Below are positions 36,951 through 49,147 of a stretch of DNA of 64,000 nucleotides, one piece after another. The DNA is from Mesodorylaimus sp. YZB2_4 (Eukaryota; Nematoda; Enoplea; Dorylaimida; Dorylaimidae): contig JASANH010001726.1 in assembly GCA_030248295.1 (NCBI GenBank), positions 1 through 64,000 of the forward strand, written 5' to 3'. How positions within the stretch are numbered: position 1 is the stretch's first letter; every line of letters begins with the position of its first letter. Below the pieces are notes generated by a model. It ran no database searches. It saw only the letters and a program-made list of their open reading frames with translations, and was not told the DNA's origin. The position numbers and the translations under genes were made by a program.

Positions 36951-37977
36951 GCACAAACCAGCAACCACGCACGGCCATGTAACTTTTTTGTTGAGATTTG
37001 AGAAAAAACGAGTAACAAATATGTTTTTGTCCAAAAATAACTGAAAAAATGGAAAACTGCTCAAACTCGATGGCATATTTACTCCAAATTTCATGACGAA
37101 ATGTTTGATCTGTATGAACTTTATCCCTCTATTGCACGTCAATACCGCTTTCATGAGCCATGCCCGATGCCATTAGAGCTCATGGGGTTTCACGCCAGGG
37201 CTTCTAAAATCATGTGTAGGTGCATATCCAACCTTGATCATCACCTTCCTGTTTATTGCCGAGGCAATGTTAGTTTGTTGTGATGATCGTGATACTTTGA
37301 CGCACAAGCCTCGAGCGAATTTCTGCGTCATAGAATATGAAAAGAGTGAGGCGTGGGACGTTGTTATTATACAGGAAAAGATAGGCAGGAAAGCATGTAT
37401 GCACAGCAGGTCAAAAAAGCTTCAAGAGGTTTCAGAAAATAAGTTATTCGAACCTTCATCAACGAGGCACCCATCCAAGAGCAAATTAGGTGGGACAGGC
37501 TCACAAAGGGGCAAGTATGTATAAGCCGCTAAAATAATGAATCTTCTTTAACAAAGGCCATGGCCAATCAATGAACACGACTTAGGCGCATGAAAATCGG
37601 AGACGGTCGGCGGGGCAACATGACATTAACTTATTTGAGTATAACGGAAAAATGCGCTCTTCGCCCTGAAAGGTGCATGTTAGCTAGCATACCTCTTCTT
37701 TTAGCGAGCTCCATCAGGTGACTTTCGGGACTCGTTGTGGAAACAAATCGCTGGCATTTTCTGCGCATTAAAACCTCGGATGCTCTCGTGTATATTACCC
37801 CAATGTTAGATTATAAAGTACTGTATGAGAATTTTTGATCAGACTTTTGCTGTTGCTTGTTATTTAGCTACATTTTTCCGCGAAGATTTTGAAAGCTTAC
37901 GCTTTCTTATTTGGGATCCTAAATTACAGGGTAACAGTCATCTAATAGTTTTCTGACAATTCAGAACCTTTTGAACA
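36951..37977. other. upstream region of the SK channel gene
   Basis: No coding exon recognised. ATTACAG at about 37929 could be the acceptor of a 5' UTR exon that leads into the SK start codon. The promoter is not evident. Confidence 0.4.
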
Positions 37978-40900
37978 ATGAATGGACCATCAACGTCCTA
38001 TTCCTTACTACCAAGCGACTCTTCCCCATCTCCTCCCATGAGTTCTACTGATCGCAATTCCCGATCTTTCGTTATACAAATATCATCTCACGAAGACGAT
38101 GATTATGAAACTTATGAAAACGTGGTGTTTAACCCAAAGGATCGCGCTGCTTCTTGTCATTCATTTATCGATTCTAGCACAGAAACTACACCACTACGAG
38201 GGGCATCAGATTCTTTACTCTACACACAAAACCACCATAATTCTCCCGTCGCTTCGTGTTTACCAGCACCACCATCGGTGACCAAATCAAAGCGTGCAGC
38301 AGATTCAAAAATTTCGAATACGCGCCAAAGAAAGTACCTCTTACCTCAATTTCGTTCTCAAGCCTCAATGTGGAATGGTGATCAGCGGCACAAAATTCCT
38401 ACTTCGATTTCGGCGAGTACAATTTTTCAGAAGAAGAAAGGGCAAGTCAATAATTTGAAATTAAGTAGACCGCCATTGGAAAATCAACTTTCGATGTGTC
38501 AGACAAATTACGTCCCGTTCAATACGAGTTTATCAAAATCATCATCAGATTCAACGCTGCCAAATGATGACGAAAATACAACGGCTACTTTGTTATTAGA
38601 TTCGAGCGCGCAAGAGCATGGCATTGACACGGGTGACCGTGGACAATCTGTAATCGGTGACACGAGCCAGGTGCGCTCAGTCTCCTTAGATACGAACAGT
38701 CAGACACAAATAAATATCGCTTCCCATCAACGCAACCAGACGGTGGGATTAGAAAACGCGGCCAGTCTAGCCGAACAAGAAAGTGACGAAGAAGAGTGGA
38801 AGGATGAAGGGTTCGCCGATCCTTATTACCCGCCCAACGACGCCCCAGAACATTGGCGCCTGGTCGAGAATGAGCACAAAGACCAATCCAAGGCAAGCAG
38901 CAGTTGGTTTATGGCTGTTAAAAATTTAAGACGTCCATCAACAACCAATATTCGACGGCACGCTTCGTACCGCGGTCCTCGTCGTCAGAGTTTCGACAGT
39001 TTAACGCTGGAAAACGATTCCTTGCATTTGCTTGCACGCCCCATCGCTGATCCCGCAATCGCCTATAAGCGACGACCCCGTACAGGGTCTGCAATTTACT
39101 TGGGTAACATCAATAATCCAATGCTCGGCAGTTCTTTAATTCCTGGCTTCATTGGAAAAGCGGGCTCGGAATCGAGGAAATCATCAGCAGGCGGCAGCTC
39201 GATTGGCCCTTCGGGCATGAGAGGTCGAAAATCATCACTATTTCAATACGGCACGCGAACGCCATTGCCTAATTTGTCTCTACAAATAAGGCGTCAGTCG
39301 GCAGTCGCATTTCCGCACAGGCTTCCCCAATTACCTTTGAATCAGTCGGCGTCAAGGCACGAATTTCAACAGCGTCGAACGTCGGCCGCCTCTCTGGCAG
39401 CCTTGACCTTCGCTTTGCAGCAAAGATCGCCATCTCAGCAGGTAATGATGCTTTTTTTCCTCTCTGCAAAAGAGATGCAAAACTGTTTCCCATCGCTTTT
39501 GTCGTCGCATTACGTCATACACTTTTGGGCGCATTTTAAAGTAACTGCTAGTTCCTATCCCAAATTTCGTGTTTTCACATCAGTGGTCCCTTTTTTTGTC
39601 CCAGGCAGCACCCTAGGCACGCCCACTCGTTTGTCTTGGCGTCCCATACGATGATTAGGGAACCTATTCGAAATTGCACCGCCCGCGGGTTTTGGCCCGT
39701 GCGTAACCCTGGGTTACCAAGTTGCTTGAAGGAAAAGCTAGTTTTTATTATTACCTCGATGGACAAGCTATGTTAGGAATTAGGCGAACAAATCGCGTGA
39801 TAAGAAGGAAAGTAATGGAACTTAGAAGAAAGGGCGGGCGACTTGATTGGTCGACTCACAGCTGACAAACTTATTGCCGACTTATTGTTGAACAACCGAC
39901 GATTGCTCGACTCATGAGGCATTCTCTCCCGCGGGACAAGGAGAATGCCAAACGTGCCTAAAATGTGTAAAAACGTTCTATTCGCTCGATCGAGTTCTTT
40001 CGCTCTAGTCGCCTCTTTACGAGCTAGAACTCTTTGCGCTCTGGAAAATCGGATTTTAATGAGTGAAATTTATCATCCATAACTATCGTACATGTTTTCA
40101 AAGCCATCGTGAGCTCATCTCACTTAGAAATTTTTTTCGCGTGCGCTTTTTCAATTTGCTGAATGGTGCGTGGTTTGGAGAATGTCGCAGGGGAGGATTG
40201 GGTTCGTGGGATGGTCTTAGGACTGAATACCATTAACATGGTGAATGCGATGGAAGAAATGAAAAAGTGACCATTTTACTTTGAAGCACACAATCACCAT
40301 CCATCGACTTCCGAGGCGTGGATGAGATACCGGCTGACAAAGGGCATCACTGAACGGATGAGGGGGATTGTGGGGCATTAGAAAATTACGACTGCATGGG
40401 ACGCAATTAAGGTGAGCGCGAGACGGATACAAGATGCCCGTCCTTCCTTCTCTATGCGCTTAGCAAATCACCTGAGGCGTGGAGGTTGGTGGATGGAGAG
40501 TGGAATTCTAGCATGTTCCGCCCCTTGCTCAGGTTGGCGTAGTCTAAGCGAGCCAGGTGCGAGCCACCGCCGCGGGGTCTAGGATATTATCGAAGATGTG
40601 TGCGTCAGAAAGTAAAATATGAACGGTAAGAAGAAAGGATTGTGCGCTGAAAGAGGTTCTCGCAGTCCAGTTGGTTGGTCTTTTTCTTTATCTGCTGCAA
40701 AAGCTGTCGTGCAGCATATTGACTAGGCAGCTGGCGATTTGCCTGTCATGTTTCGCTGAGTCGGCTATCGGAGTGTCGCCTTTCTCCTGACATGACTGTC
40801 ACGTGTAAGATATGTACGCCTCGTTTCAGTGGACTGCGACTCGTAGTGGCACCGCGATGCCACCCCCGCCCGTGGTCAATGCGCCCGAGGGACAGCAAGG

Positions 40901-43900
40901 GGCCGGGGTTGGTCCGAGCTCTCACGATTTAAACCGACCATCATGGCAATCATCGACCGTGGACTCTTCATCGGCCGTGGACGTAGCGGGCAGCGAGCAT
41001 CGGCCACCGCATAATCCACTCTACGATGTCAGTAACGAATTTATGCGAGTTACGGGATACACCCAACAATTCAAACGATTATTATCTAAACGAAAGCCCC
41101 AACCAAAACGCCAGTCTTCAGCCCCGACGGCACCTGTGCACGGCGTATCGTTCGACCTGACGGGCAATAAGGATGGTAGAAGCATCGCTGGTCTGGGTTC
41201 CAGCAACGAAATACATGAATGCGCAACACTTACGGCGGCAGCGGTGGCCTTGGGTGGTCGCCGACCCCCTTCGCCAACGCAAGGTGTGGACGGGAACGGG
41301 ACTGCGGTTGGTGCTGTCGATCCGCGTCGAACGTCCACCAAATTGGGCAAGCAACGCAGCGCTTATGGGCGATTGTGGAAGGAACATCCAAATTTTAAAC
41401 ATCGATTGAGGAAACGAAAGAATTTATTTTATCACCGTATCAAAGTCAGTGATTTTAGCCTGCTTTTCGCATTGACTGGAATTATTCTGACAGTTTTGGA
41501 AGCTGAATTATCGTCGTCAGGAATCATTGAAAAGGTAAGCTAGGGTTTTTTCAAGTGCGCCCAAATGTTTCCGCAAAACATCTTTCCTTTCCCGCCCAGT
41601 ATATACTGTAGAAAACATCCAATGGTAGGATAGGCAGCATCAGGCCGTTTCCCTATCAAAATCGATGACAAATAACATGGTCTGATGAATAGCAATTCAA
41701 AGATACCCTGAAGTGGGAAATTTTTTGCCTCCCGCTATATTTGCAATTTTATTGCATTATTTGCCCGCCTATCGCCCGTATGTACGCTGACAACCACCGC
41801 AATTTCCCCTTGTATTCGTGGAGATGATTACTTTCGGGGCTCTGAAATAGCTGGGCGGTTGAGAAAAAATGGGTGTAAACTTGATCAGAAACTTGTTATT
41901 TATAGAGCCATAGTCATCCAATCGCTTTCTACAGGGTACTGTATTTCGACAAAAAACACCAGATTAGTTTGATCTTGCTCGTGATTTTTGCGTCCGCTTT
42001 TTTGCAAACCCCACTGCCACCCATTGATTGCATAAGTACTATTTGAAACGAGTCACTGCGTTTTGCGGGGATAGTCTTTTTTTTGAATTTGCACCCAGAG
42101 ATTAGACGCGTCGCGGGTGAGAAAAATTTAAAGCTTTCCTGGCAAGGTAGCATGTCTGACGTCGATACTCTATGCTGGGAGAGGAGCCAGCAGGGTGTAA
42201 GATGGAGGACGCATTGTGGGAAAGACAAAGCTATATTGATTGCAAGTAAAGCTGCCACGACAAAGTTGATATTTTACAAAAAAAGGCATGTGATTTGAGA
42301 GTTTTTAGTGTATCAGTTTGCACCCAGCACGACTAATACGACACAAGGCGGATCGGGAAACGATAGCATTTCTTTTGTGTGACTGAAGACAATGGGCACA
42401 ATTGGGTACGATGGGAGCGTAGGAACGAAAGCGTGGGACAGGAAGGTTCTAGAATGCAGAATGCAGTTGGTTGATTCCTCTGGCAGGCTATTTTGTAGCT
42501 CAGATGTCGATCCTGACATCTTGAATCTCTGGAGCTTTGTTTTTTCCACCTCATCGTCAGTACGTACAGTAATTATGAACAATGGAATAAGTTTGCTCTG
42601 TCAGGAAGTCTTCCCATGCACAGTTTGCTAGCCACCTGACATCAGTTGATCTTTTGGTCCCATTCCATAATGTTTGGTTCCCGTCAGATGTGAATGAGTC
42701 AGATTTTTGGTGTCCCTCTTTCATCATCAAATTTTTGCAAGTTTCGGCATGACCTTTTTAGACTGAGCATGTGTCACTGGTGTTAAGAACTTTCGTTGTG
42801 GCTTCAACTGTGGTTTTGCTGGCTCTGATCGTATGCTACCATGCCATCGAAACAAAAGTAAGTGCCGCGGACTCATTACTAATGTCATTCGGATATATTT
42901 TGTGCAAGAATGACTCGATTATTTTCAGATCGCGGTAATAGACAGTGGTGCTGAAGACTGGCGGGTTGCCATTACACAGGACCGTATTTGGCAATGTGCA
43001 ATCGAAGTGCTCGTTTGTTCAGTTTGTCCTTTCCCAGCAGGTAAGTCACAAAATTTGGGTCCGCTGGTGGTATCTCCCATCGAGTTGATGCAATGTTTAG
43101 GGCGCTTACTACTAGTTCCTACCAAAAGACAGCAGCCATAACCTGAAAGACGTTCTTCAGGAAGTTTGACCGTCACGTGGGATCGGATAGACATGAACGA
43201 TCACCGCACAACCAGGCCAGTCAGCGTGCCTTTGGACGCCGTCCTATCCATACCTATGTTCCTGCGTTCCTATTTGGCTTGCCGATTCATGGCATTACAT
43301 AGCCGACAATTTCAAGACGCAGCCACGCGCAGTATCGCCGCCTTGAATCATATAGCAGTCAATTTTACATTCGTCTTGAAGACGCTCATGCACGAACATC
43401 CCCTGAGAGTGCTCGTCTTGTTCACTGTCACCTTTTGGGTGGCCATGTCTTGGATATTGACACAATGCGAACGGTGAGTGTCACTTAAAGGTTAATGTAG
43501 ATGGATTGGTGTGCAGCATGCCAGAGTTTGCACGCAACCTGCAAGCCGTCTTTATGACAGTTTGTTTCTGCTAACTATTGCGCTGTAATTATCTCACGCA
43601 GCTTACAGATAAATTTTGCCCACGCGTTTCCCGCTGCAAGATAATTGACGGTTTGGACAGCCTTGGCTTACACACTAGGCTGCCAGCGCCCCACCTTGTT
43701 ATAATAAGCGTGCATTAGTCATTAGTACTTGATTCAGTTTCAGTTTTAAATAACTGATAAACTCAGTAAAATTAAAACTAACATTTGCCTTGAAAATACT
43801 GCATGCAAATGTCAGTACTTATTGCATCCCTAAATCACTCTGTTGTCACACTGGTTGATATAACTCGCTGTAACTTTTCTTGCAGGTATAAGGCAGCTGA

Positions 43901-44929
43901 CGAAGGCCCGGAGGACAACCATTACCTGAACTCTGTATGGTTTGTCATAATCACCTTCATGTCTATTGGCTATGGCGACATTGTGCCAAACACATATTGT
44001 GGACGGGCGCTGGCCATAACTACAGGAATAGTGGTATGTTTGCATGCTAATTAGTTTCAGAGAGAAATATCAGTTAAATTTAATTATCTGGTCCGTTCAT
44101 GCCCGTGTTTCACTCAATGGAAGTGCTCCTTTTGTATTAGGGCGCCGGCGTATCGTCGGCTTTAATAGCCGTAATCAGTCGAAAATTAGAGCTGAGTCGT
44201 GCGGAGAAACATGTCAATCAGTTTATGACCGATTCTAAATTGACCCGTCAAGTAAGCCCCCATGAGAACAAGGTTTTGCAATTCTAGTCACGCAAACCAC
44301 GCGTGTTTTATTCTTTAGAGAAAAGAAGCCGCTGCTGCCGTGCTTCAACATACGTGGTTTATTCATAAGTATAAAAATATTCCCAAGGAAAAAGACGACA
44401 CGAAATTGAGAGTGCACCAGCGAAAATTCTTAGCTGCAATTAATGAGTAAGTTTCTTCGATCAATTAATCCTTCTTCAGTGGCGGAGTCGAGAGTATCTA
44501 ATCCATCCCTCTGACTGATCTGTCTGAAACTATATTTCACCATATTTTACCACATTTTTTCATTTTGTATCTAGATTTCGAAGGGTTAAATGGGACCAAA
44601 GGAAGTTAGCGGAACAAGGAAATGCACTTGTAGACGTGGCAAAATTGCAAAACGATATGCACGAGACGTTGTGGGACATGCAACAGAACCAAGATCATTT
44701 GGTTGCTCAACTCGGCTTGCTGATGCAAAAAGTTCAAGAATTGCAGGATGTTATCTTGAGTCAAAATGCTCAAGCTCTACATGGCAAGCAACAAACCAGT
44801 TCGAGTCGAAAGGCACTTGGTGGTCCAATAAACAAAGCACTAAACCATCCCCCAACGCTAAATCAATCACCTAATTTGGCCAATATTGCGATTCCTTCGA
44901 TCGATGATCCTGATAATACAGAGCTGTGA
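37978..44929 (+). CDS. small-conductance Ca2+-activated K+ channel (SK/KCNN), complete
   Basis: Nine exons join in phase: 37978-39441, 40830-41534, 42762-42857, 42929-43040, 43161-43473, 43886-44033, 44141-44251, 44319-44446 and 44575-44929, giving 1143 residues. S1 is FSLLFALTGIILTVLEAEL, followed by S2, S3 (IWQCAIEVLVCSVCPFP), S4-S5 and the pore with the K+ selectivity filter SIGYGDIVP (near residue 925). The calmodulin-binding domain is strongly conserved (RKLELSRAEKHVNQFMTDSK, then LQHTWFIHKYKNI, VHQRKFLAAINEFRRVKWDQ). A C-terminal coiled coil (MQQNQDHLVAQLGLLMQKVQ) follows. The channel opens on Ca2+-calmodulin and repolarises neurons and muscle. The ~690-residue N-terminal cytoplasmic region is far longer than in vertebrate SKs (total about 550-730) and is Ser/Arg-rich. 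A retroelement follows about 400 bp after the stop. Confidence 0.96.
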
Positions 44930-45279
44930 AGAAAATTGCAGTTCATTTTTAGTCTTTTGGTATTTTATTTTGTGGCATTTATTCTTGATGGAAGAGAGAT
45001 AACTATTAACGTTGAAATCTTAATCACTGATTGACTATCGAATGCACAAAGTGCGCTGGTACCTTATAGTCAGATGCGACAGCTGCATGTGAAAGCTTAT
45101 TGTAAAGTGTAACCTTACATATTCTATTAGCCGTTTCAAACGCATATGACGATGAGACGTCGTTGTGTACAGTATATTTATTCCATGTTCCCTGTAATGG
45201 CAGCATTGCACTTCTTGGCCGATTTGAATTCTTGCAGCAAAGATATGATTTATTTTGCATTAAGAGTCTGGATAGCAAC

Positions 45280-45346
45280 ACCAATTCATGTCATGCATGA
45301 TCATGCATGGCATGTCAAGTCATGCATTCAAGTCATGCATGAGAGG
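45280..45346. repeat. ATGCAT-rich short repeat at retroelement 5' junction
   Basis: Several overlapping CATGCATGATCATGCATG / GTCATGCAT words form local palindromes immediately left of the reverse transcriptase fragment. Confidence 0.6.
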
Positions 45347-46525
45347 CTCAACGTCAGATCATCTCGGGTAGTTATAGGTGAATTTTTCGACCTAAAAAAA
45401 GCCTTCGATCGGATTTCGCACACTCGTCTTTTGTAAGTTTTGGATCAGGAGCATCGGTTGTCCCCACGATTACTGCGTTGGCTCGCGTCATATTTAACTG
45501 GTCGAACACAGTTTACAGTGGTTAATAACTGTTCTTCTCGAACTGTCGATGTTCCCAGTGGTGTCCCTCAAGGATCCGTCTTAGCTCCGCTTCTTTTCAT
45601 TGCTTTTATTGATCCACTGTTGAAGAAATTTGAAACAGCTTTTCCAGCCTATTTATTGCAGGCACATGCTGACGATTTAGCATTGGTCTCTCCTGCATCT
45701 GATTTATCGGATTTAGACCAGAAACTCCAGCCTGCGATCAATTTTGTTGCCGATCACATAGCCAACTTGAAGCTCGATTTTAATTTGTCCAAAACGCAAT
45801 GCTGCTTATTTCGCTTGCACTCAAAGGCCCTTGCTCGACAACCAGTCGTGGATCTACTTGGCACTCGTATTACATTCTCCGAGTCTGTTCAGTATTTGGG
45901 TGTTTTATTGTCATCGCGGCTGGATTTTATTGATCATTGTCAGGCTACTGCTAATGCTGCCCGTAGGATGATTGGTGCATTTAGGAGAAAATTTGGCAAG
46001 TTTGCGTCAAGTGTTTTATCTACAGTTTACAGCAATTGCGTTCTCCCTCGCCTTGAGTATGGTAGCTGCGCATGGTCACCGACTTTGCAGAACCTCATCG
46101 ACGATCTTGAGCGAACTCAAAAATACGCCGCAAGATGCATTCTCAACGACTGGTGCACGCCGTATGACGCAGTTTTATCTGTCCTTGGTTGGAGTGCTCT
46201 GTCCGTGCGTCGTGATCATGCAAAGCTACATCAGTTTTTCAAGTATTACAATGGCATCGCAGCTTATCCGAATCGTCATTTTAAGCATATTGTGGGGGTG
46301 GATTTTGCTAACGACGGCGCTAGAGGTCTGGGCGGTGAGGGGTCAAGACGAAGTTTGTGTAACAAACAGCCACATCACCTCATTGTGCCTGGACTCTGGA
46401 AATCAGCATATCGGCAAAGTTTTGAATATGCGGTGATCAAGAACTTGTGGAATCGAGATAAGAAAACGTTACCATATGATGTTGGGATAGGGTCGTTTTC
46501 TAAATTCGAACAATTTAATTTTTAA
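45347..46525 (+). pseudogene. 5'-truncated non-LTR reverse transcriptase (CR1/Jockey-like)
   Basis: The frame carries reverse transcriptase motifs in order: FFDLKKAFDRISHTRLL, GVPQGSVLAPLLF, a catalytic HADDLALVS where YADD is usual, and the thumb region (QYLGVLLSSRLDFIDHC). The downstream domain typical of these elements follows (LPRLEYGSCAWSPTL, LERTQKYAARCILNDW). An in-frame TAA at 45434 separates the first motif from the rest in the same frame. The endonuclease and most of the 5' end are missing. It lies in sense orientation in the 3' flank of the SK gene. Its original C-terminus is interrupted at about 46515 and repeated at 46793. Confidence 0.88.
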
Positions 46526-46792
46526 TAATCACAATTTTTCATGCAAGTTTCATCGAGAAAAAAAATTTCGAAATTCTCCGAAAACCTACATACAGTAACA
46601 CTCATTCACACGAAAGGATTGCGCACACCTCTCTTTCGCGGTAACTTTGAAAAGAGAAGGTTCGAAAGGTGCTCTTTAGCATTGTGAATACCACTTTCGA
46701 GCTTCTCTTCGCATAGTGTCCCTTCAACCCGGAAAGGGATACTTTCACAAAAAGTGACCCTTCCGGAAAGGGACGTTTGTGAATACGGCCCC
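46526..46792. mobile_element. insert between two copies of the retroelement 3' end
   Basis: About 265 bp of unrelated sequence separates the RT reading frame from a second copy of its terminal 130 bp. It contains a hairpin-like TTCACAAAAAGTGACCC...GGGACGTTTGTGAA and ends with GTGAATACGGCCCC. It may be a small non-autonomous element or filler from a rearrangement. Confidence 0.45.
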
Positions 46793-47072
46793 AGGACTCT
46801 GGAAATCAGCATATCGGCAAAGTTTTGAATATTCGGTGATCAAGAACTTGTGGAATCGAGATGAGAAAACGTTGCCATATGATGTTGTGATAGGGTCGTT
46901 TTCTAAATTCAAACAACATGTTTCGGTGACCAAGTTTTAGTTTGTTTTTTTCTTCTTTGTTCTTTGGACGTTAATCTCTATGTTTCTGTGTACCCGCCGT
47001 TTAAGTGCACTGGGAAGTGCGGGGCTGAGGTAAAATAGCAAATAGCAAAAATAGCAAATGTCAAGGACACCT
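46793..47072 (+). mobile_element. second 3' end of the non-LTR retroelement with microsatellite tail
   Basis: 46793-46920 repeats the terminal coding segment of the RT (about 95% identical to 46390-46515). It then continues with a different end (codons for VTKF and stop) and a 3' UTR. It terminates in an AAATAGC-type short tandem tail at about 47032-47060, as CR1/Jockey-like elements do. Probably a separate 5'-truncated insertion or the true end of a disrupted copy. Confidence 0.75.
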
Positions 47073-47164
47073 CGAGCCAACATGTTTTGAAAAGTGGTAA
47101 TGTATATTGCATCTCTCGAAGATTTTGTTTTCAAAATTTTTGTAGATTGAATCCAGTTTTGCCT

Positions 47165-47545
47165 CTAGCCGGCCAGCAGTCTAACCTTATAAGCAAGGCT
47201 GTGCGGGGACCGGCACACACAGCAGCTTCCCTCTGCGTGTCTCCACTAGGAGCACCTCCACGCGAGGGCATCCTGGACTGCACACCGACTTCTTCGGGTG
47301 ATGGCGCATGGGCTGCGATTCCTGTCGGTGTTCGACAGCCGAGACTGTCTGCTCGTTTGGCGTCCGTCGCTCCACTCGGAGCACCTCGTCGGTACCGGAT
47401 GTGTCACCCACGGCTTGGCGTGCAAGGTCAGCGAGGGCAAACCGACCCCCATCACTATGGATCGAACCTTGGATGAGTCCAGCCACTCTCTTTCAAGCAA
47501 TACGGAGTGATGAATGCCGAGCCATTACACCACCGCGGCCGCTGC
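47165..47545 (-). mobile_element. tRNA-headed SINE-like repeat, copy 2
   Basis: On the minus strand from about 47545: an A-box-like GCGGTGGTGTAATGGCTCGG, then a B-box AGGTTCGATCC, then a body homologous to copy 1 at 20.3-20.7 kb (GAGGTGCTCCGAGTGGAG, ATGCCCTCGCGTGGAGGTGC, GTGCCGGTCCCCGCACAGCC). Several frames are open across it by composition. None is believed coding. Confidence 0.72.
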
Positions 47546-49147
47546 AAAAAAAGCATCTTCCGAAGATGGCTCAAAACTGTTTTGAAGAAGAGAAGAGGTG
47601 GTCAGGAGAATCTTGAAATTTGGAAGCCCTTAAGTTCCTGTCTTTGCATTTGCCCAGTGCCAGAAATATAGCCACTTGTGGCACTTTTAGTCTTTGCATC
47701 TGTCGTGTCCGAGGCTGTTAATCTCACTCACTACTAACAGATTCACCGCTTCGATTCGATTAGTTGAGCAGTGTGTGTAAGCAAAATCATTGCTTTTACG
47801 ACCGCAATGAAATCTGCGAGGACGCTTCTGGCTATTCATCTCTGTATCTATTCAAAGTCCCTGATTGTAAGGATAGCATCTGCAAGTTGATATGAACTGC
47901 TTTTTCCATCTGCCTGTGGCTTAGTGTTTGAGATTCGCAAATTGCTGCAAAGTTGCGCAGATCGAGGGTAAAGCTCTTAATAAAATATAGGTACAGTATC
48001 TAAAAACCACAAGCACTTTTTGTGTACCTCTGCATGCATTCCTATTCAGGTTTTACTAGGCCTTTTTTTAAAATCAATTTTTCAAACGCGCACCAAGAAA
48101 TTCATGAAAGCACCAAAACCACCTTCTACAATCTTTGATTTCGACGCAGCCGATACTGCGCACAGCAAGTTCATAAACAAATTTTGCGTATGCAGGTTCA
48201 GTTTCAGATACGGGTACCAGGGTCAGGGCGGCAAGCGTGCTCACTAGCCTGCCCTGCTGCCATTGAGAAAATGTGGCCTCGACCTCTGTGTTAGATAGGG
48301 AGCAAGCTGTTCGATACCAATATTATTTAAGTCTATAGTTAGCAGATTCGATTGTGACTGCCACTTCCAATACTGACTCACTTGCCAGGGCTAGTTTTGT
48401 TTAAGACTTGTAGCAGATGCATTCGCCAAAAAAAACATTGGTGCATTATCCAGGTTTAAAACCCTCTAATGGGCCTCTAATGCCAATTAAGTGACCCTTT
48501 TCTAGGAATGTGTAATATGCCTACCCATGCTCGTATATAGACCCCCGTAGGACCCTAACCGTTATTTAAAAAGAATCCTGGCCCACCTGATCAGTCGATA
48601 CAAATGCCACGAATCCGCGGCACTACCCATTAATCGATGGCTTTAATTCGTGGCACCACCCAGTAATAGATAGCGCGAATTCGAGTGAAGCTGCCGAGTA
48701 GCGTCCATGTCGCCTGCTCATTGTTACCCACGAAGGTCAGATAATGGCAACATTTTCTTTTCCTCAGTCGCCGTCGATTGGTATTGTCGGCTTCCATGCC
48801 TTGATCGCTAGCAACTTGATGATCTACAGGCTCTTGGATGACCAGTTGCTCCGCTCGAATCTCTTCATCCTCCTCCTTCCTCAAGTCCATATCCCGTGAT
48901 AGCCGCTCTGAACTCAGCCGTTTCTGAGCCGCCGCCGCCGCAGGTATGCACAGATCAATATGCTAGCTCTAATAGAGGCACATTGAGTTTCTATAGCCAT
49001 ATACAACTTCATATCTTTTGCTATAATTTAAAAAAATTTGACTCCAATCAGTAATGCTTTTTAAACCCGACATTCTTTACTTATAATGGTACTTGACTGA
49101 TCGTGAGCTATCCTGAATATGTGGCCTACAACTAACTTCAGTTCAAC
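47546..49147. other. intergenic, nothing firm
   Basis: A minus-strand frame at 48890-48630 encodes an acidic-then-basic stretch (MDLRKEEDEEIRAEQLV, NRRRLRKRK) with no domain. No supported exon. It probably includes the 3' flank of the nicotinic receptor gene. Confidence 0.4.

Noticed and set aside
47087-47616. Overlapping 129-, 99- and 102-codon frames
   Set aside because: GC-rich SINE body, not a gene; tRNA-like boxes explain the conservation.
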